Source: Brachypterus glaber (taxonomy: Eukaryota > Arthropoda > Insecta > Coleoptera > Kateretidae). Taken from it: a stretch of 64,000 nucleotides of DNA. Position numbers and translations under genes: made by a program. Below the pieces are notes generated by a model. It saw only the letters and a list, made by a program, of their open reading frames with translations, did no database searches and had not been told where the DNA came from. The first letter of the stretch is position 1; the number at the start of each line of letters is the position of its first letter. The DNA is taken from positions 68,825,095 to 68,889,094 of the forward strand of contig OY294044.1 in assembly GCA_958510825.1 (NCBI GenBank). Reading direction: 5' to 3'. Positions 60,761-64,000 of this stretch are shown here, in pieces.

Positions 60761-61671
60761 GTAATAATTTTAAGCATTAGTTTTTACTACTATCTTTTTC
60801 CTATATTTTTATTTACATCTACATCAATTTTAACAGAAGGATATAGTTATCATAGTCAGGCTATGTGTTAGTTCACCTTAATACACTGAGGCTGAGCATA
60901 AAAAAATTAATGTTTTTTACTTCTATAATTACTGATGAGTGTAATCATTGTATTATATATAAATAATTTGAGATTGGAAATTGAGTTGGAAATATTGGAA
61001 ATTATACTTTTGTGCACTATTTCCCAGAGTATTTTCCTATATCATTACATATTATGACGATATGAAATATTTTTCAGAAATTACTAAAAACAATGTACTT
61101 TGAGCAAAGAAATGTTTTATTTTGTAGTTTTCTGTGGAGATTGACCTATAGGGGGAGTTTGGGACCCTTTGTACAGTTTTAACAGATTTTGTTGTAAAAC
61201 CTTTCAAATATTTTTAATTCTATTTTTTTTTTGCATCAATCCAAACTAAAATTTATTTAGCTATAGAAAAAATATATTAAAGAAAATTTATAGTGTTTAT
61301 TTGTACATTAAATTGATATCAGTACAAGATTAAAATTAAAATGCAAACGAAAAAATTTGTCTTTTAAAACCTTATGCAAACTGAATGAATGTGCCCCTCT
61401 GTGGGGTACCTTTGTATTGTTGCTAGTACTTTATTATTATCTGAGTTATTATCATGTTAATGGAAAATAAATGTACAATTAACAAAAAACAACATTACAA
61501 TTTTAAATTTAAATTAAATTTGAGTGGTTGATTGCTGGTCGAAACTTTCATCCTCTTCTTCCCTTTTAAAGCTACTTTCATCAAGTTTTTATATACCGCG
61601 CCACTTCTTGTAAGTTTTTTCTTATATTTCTTTACCATGATTCTAAAAAATTAACATATCAAATTTATATC

Positions 61672-61758
61672 CCCAGCAACACATTACTGACGGGACATCA
61701 CTGGGCCATCAACCTGTGTGATGGCCCAGTGATGGCCTGTCGGTAAAGTTTTGCTGGG
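61672..61758. mobile_element. 87-base hairpin MITE
   Basis: CCCAGCAACACATTACTGAC at 61672 pairs with its inversion ending 61758, and the inner CACTGGGCCATCA/TGATGGCCCAGTG pairs perfectly. Confidence 0.75.
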
Positions 61759-61846
61759 TCTGAAGGAGGCACATGTATACAGACCTGTACAAATGTACCC
61801 CTTCGACACTGTATGAATCTGCCTCTTATGCAATTATTTATATTTT

Positions 61847-62070
61847 ATGAAGCTGAAGTTTGCAACGTTTTTTTTTTGCATCGAAAATTTAAATGGTATA
61901 TTATAGTACTAGTTTTATAACATACGTTTTTAGCGCACGAGTACAAGTTTAGAAAACAAGCCGCTTGCGATTTTTCTAAAGTACTAGTGCGCTAAAAACG
62001 TGGTATGGAACAAATGCTTTAATATATTTGAATTTTCCATGCAAAAAAACGTTGCAAACTTCAGCTTCAT
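61847..62070. mobile_element. hAT-type MITE with TATATTTT duplication
   Basis: ATGAAGCTGAAGTTTGCAAC at 61847 is inverted ending 62070. TATATTTT flanks both sides (61839-61846, 62071-62078). Inner GTTTTTAGCGCAC/GTGCGCTAAAAAC pairs too. Confidence 0.88.
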
Positions 62071-62316
62071 TATATTTTGTAACAAAAATCAAGATTAATG
62101 TATAAATACTTTCTAATTTATTATTAAAACATAATTTTGACTATGTTACCATAATTAAATACCTGAAACAAAAAGCACTTCATATCCAACATACACCAAA
62201 TAAATTGTAGGTGCTAAAGTAATTTTAAGAGCCTAAAATAGTTTTTTTACTGTACTACTTCTCAATGGTGGCTAAGGACACCTGCCACTCACTGGCAGAT
62301 CTGGCATGAAAAGAGC

Positions 62317-62590
62317 CAAGGGCGTAGATCTTTTTCTTCTATGGGGGGGGGGTAATACCCAGGGCCGGCCTTTCAAGCCTCAAATTTGGCGCCCCTAGCA
62401 AAAGAAAAAACACCCTAAAATAAAGCTTTGTGCGCCTACAAAAAAAAATTGTCCCCCAAAAAATGCCATCAAGAAAAAAAGCTTTGTCCCTGACGGTTTC
62501 TACCAAACTTGGCGCCCTGCAAACAAAATTGGCGCCCACGCCTATGGGGGGGGGTAATTACCCCCATTACCCCCCTCATCTACGCCCTTG
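62317..62590. mobile_element. hAT-type MITE with AAAAGAGC duplication
   Basis: CAAGGGCGTAGAT at 62317 is inverted as ATCTACGCCCTTG ending 62590. AAAAGAGC flanks both sides (62309-62316, 62591-62598). The inside is G-rich and carries a CAGGGCCGGCC word, possibly a nested end. Confidence 0.9.
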
Positions 62591-62653
62591 AAAAGAGCTA
62601 TGTGCGGACGCAAATGCATGTAATAAAACCTTTTGGTTTTCACGTAAGATAAG

Positions 62654-62741
62654 TAGGGACACTAGATCTAGGTCTTAAGTTAGCAAGGTGACAGAGTGTT
62701 TGTCGCCTTGCTAACTTAAGACCTAGATCTAGTGTCCCTAA
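62654..62741. mobile_element. 88-base hAT-type hairpin MITE with AAGATAAG duplication
   Basis: TAGGGACACTAGATCTAGGT at 62654 begins near-perfect arms of about 40 bases that end GTGTCCCTA at 62741. AAGATAAG flanks both sides (62646-62653, 62742-62749). Confidence 0.92.
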
Positions 62742-62784
62742 AGATAAGATGTACGAATACCCCGAATGATGCCAAACTCCCCCC

Positions 62785-62878
62785 ACCGATGTCCATATCG
62801 GCATATCGGCTGTATATCATATCGGCAGGTTTTGCCGTATGTCATATCGGCATATTTTGCTGTATATCATATCGGCGT
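62785..62878 (+). repeat. Short CATATCGGC repeats
   Basis: CATATCGGC occurs about five times with GTATATCAT or TTTTGCCGTATGT spacers. An open frame that crosses it is repeat-driven. Confidence 0.8.
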
Positions 62879-63339
62879 AGTTCTCCTTGTTATTTATTAT
62901 GCTTTGATATGCTGATCAAATTCAAGGTCATTTGTTTTTAGATATCCTTTTATTTATTTATTTTTTTATCTCCATTTTTATCTGTAAGACCAATTTAATA
63001 AGAAATTATATCACATATATAATATATAAATTATATCACATATTATAATACATGTACAGGGTGTCAAACTTCAGTTTGTTAGTCCTTACTTAATTTGAAA
63101 CATAGGTTTTAAACAGCTTTGCTTTTAGTAGTACTAAAAACAAAGTGGTATAATATATAGCGTTTAAAAAAAATGTTTTTTTCTAAATTACCTCGGAAAT
63201 TACTAAAAGACAAAAATTGGTATCTATAAGGTGCAATTTGGCGTCAATTTTTAATGCACAAAGATGAGTCATTTAAGCAAAAAACTGTACATCCCTTTTT
63301 ACGCGTGGTGTGCGCGAAGGAAATGCTTGAGGTTTAATT

Positions 63340-63520
63340 AAAAAACATAGTATAGTCATCCACGCGGTAGATAACCTGCGACGCACGGGAGAGGTATCAC
63401 CGAACGGACAGCGCGCTCTCTTCTTTACGTCATAAGCGTGCGTGCGTGCAAGTGAGACGCACTCACATTCCACACATACTTTCAATAGGCACACATCCGT
63501 GAGGCGAACAATACACCACA
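63340..63520 (+). repeat. Dispersed repeat, copy 2
   Basis: This shares ordered blocks with 2590-2800 on the same strand (GCGCGCTCTCTTCTTTA, GTGCGTGCAAGTGAGA, CACACAT). It differs by small indels. Confidence 0.6.
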
Positions 63521-63692
63521 ATTTTTTTCAAACTGATAAAATTCAAAGTCTTATCTTAAATTTTATCGCTCAGATTAGCCGTTTTGGATAAAAACGAAAA
63601 AATATAAAATTATGCATAGGTACCATTATTACTTTCTCATTAAAGATAGTATTGTAATAGAAAAAAATATCAATTTTTTTTTTGCTAAATCA

Positions 63693-64000
<308 letters not shown>

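Larger units (their letters stand above)
60781..63339. other. Presumed intron of the 60 kb gene
   Basis: No second exon with splice sites and motif similarity was found after the donor at 60761. The stretch holds at least four short MITEs and AT-rich filler. If the gene is real, its next exon lies further right. Confidence 0.5.

Noticed and set aside
62339..62539. Minus-strand frame in the G-rich stretch
   Set aside because: It sits wholly inside the hAT-type MITE with the AAAAGAGC duplication.
62785..62878. CRISPR array from CATATCGGC repeats
   Set aside because: The repeat is too short, spacers are themselves repeated, and the context is eukaryotic.

Overview
The window looks like AT-rich insect nuclear DNA. 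It has long introns, GT/AG splice sites, a Slingshot phosphatase gene and a very high density of short inverted-repeat transposons (MITEs and foldbacks). A beetle or another repeat-rich insect is plausible, but the order cannot be fixed from the sequence. There is no operon, phage, plasmid or CRISPR structure.

Layout. From 1 to 18583 no convincing exon was found. This is probably the 5' intron or upstream region of Slingshot, filled with repeats. Between 18584 and 23304 (+) lie the last three coding exons of slingshot (ssh), which encode the DEK-C and dual-specificity phosphatase domains and a long phospho-site-rich tail. Its N-terminal exons lie outside the window. From 23305 to 34494 there is a gene-poor spacer between convergent genes. 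It contains several foldback elements, a piggyBac-like MITE with TTAA ends, and a recent 1.25 kb tandem duplication. Between 34495 and 53472 (-) lies a complete seven-exon gene for a 406-residue WD40 propeller protein. All seven exons join in frame. Its introns carry a second tandem duplication (839 bp), a 1.5 kb foldback, a (TA)n tract, and a MITE split by a 5'-truncated non-LTR retrotransposon with a 13 bp target-site duplication.

At 53.5-54.2 kb there is a possible divergent promoter. The WD40 gene runs left. A weakly supported plus-strand first exon with a perfect GTCACGTGAC E-box runs right, and a 314 bp MITE occupies the gap. Between 59.85 and 60.76 kb (+) is the 5' end of a gene whose product carries two exon-junction-complex-binding-like motifs (SMG6 or R3HCC1L type). 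It has a 5' UTR exon, an intron and a first coding exon, and continues beyond the window. The WD40 gene and this gene share three short sequence blocks in their 5' ends. From 61.6 to 64.0 kb there are hAT-type MITEs with 8 bp target duplications, other repeats, and a (TGTC)n microsatellite that runs off the end.

The three supported genes have no evident shared pathway: cofilin/actin control, an unplaced WD40 scaffold, and possibly mRNA surveillance. I found no undescribed multi-gene system. The most unusual content is regulatory and repeat architecture.
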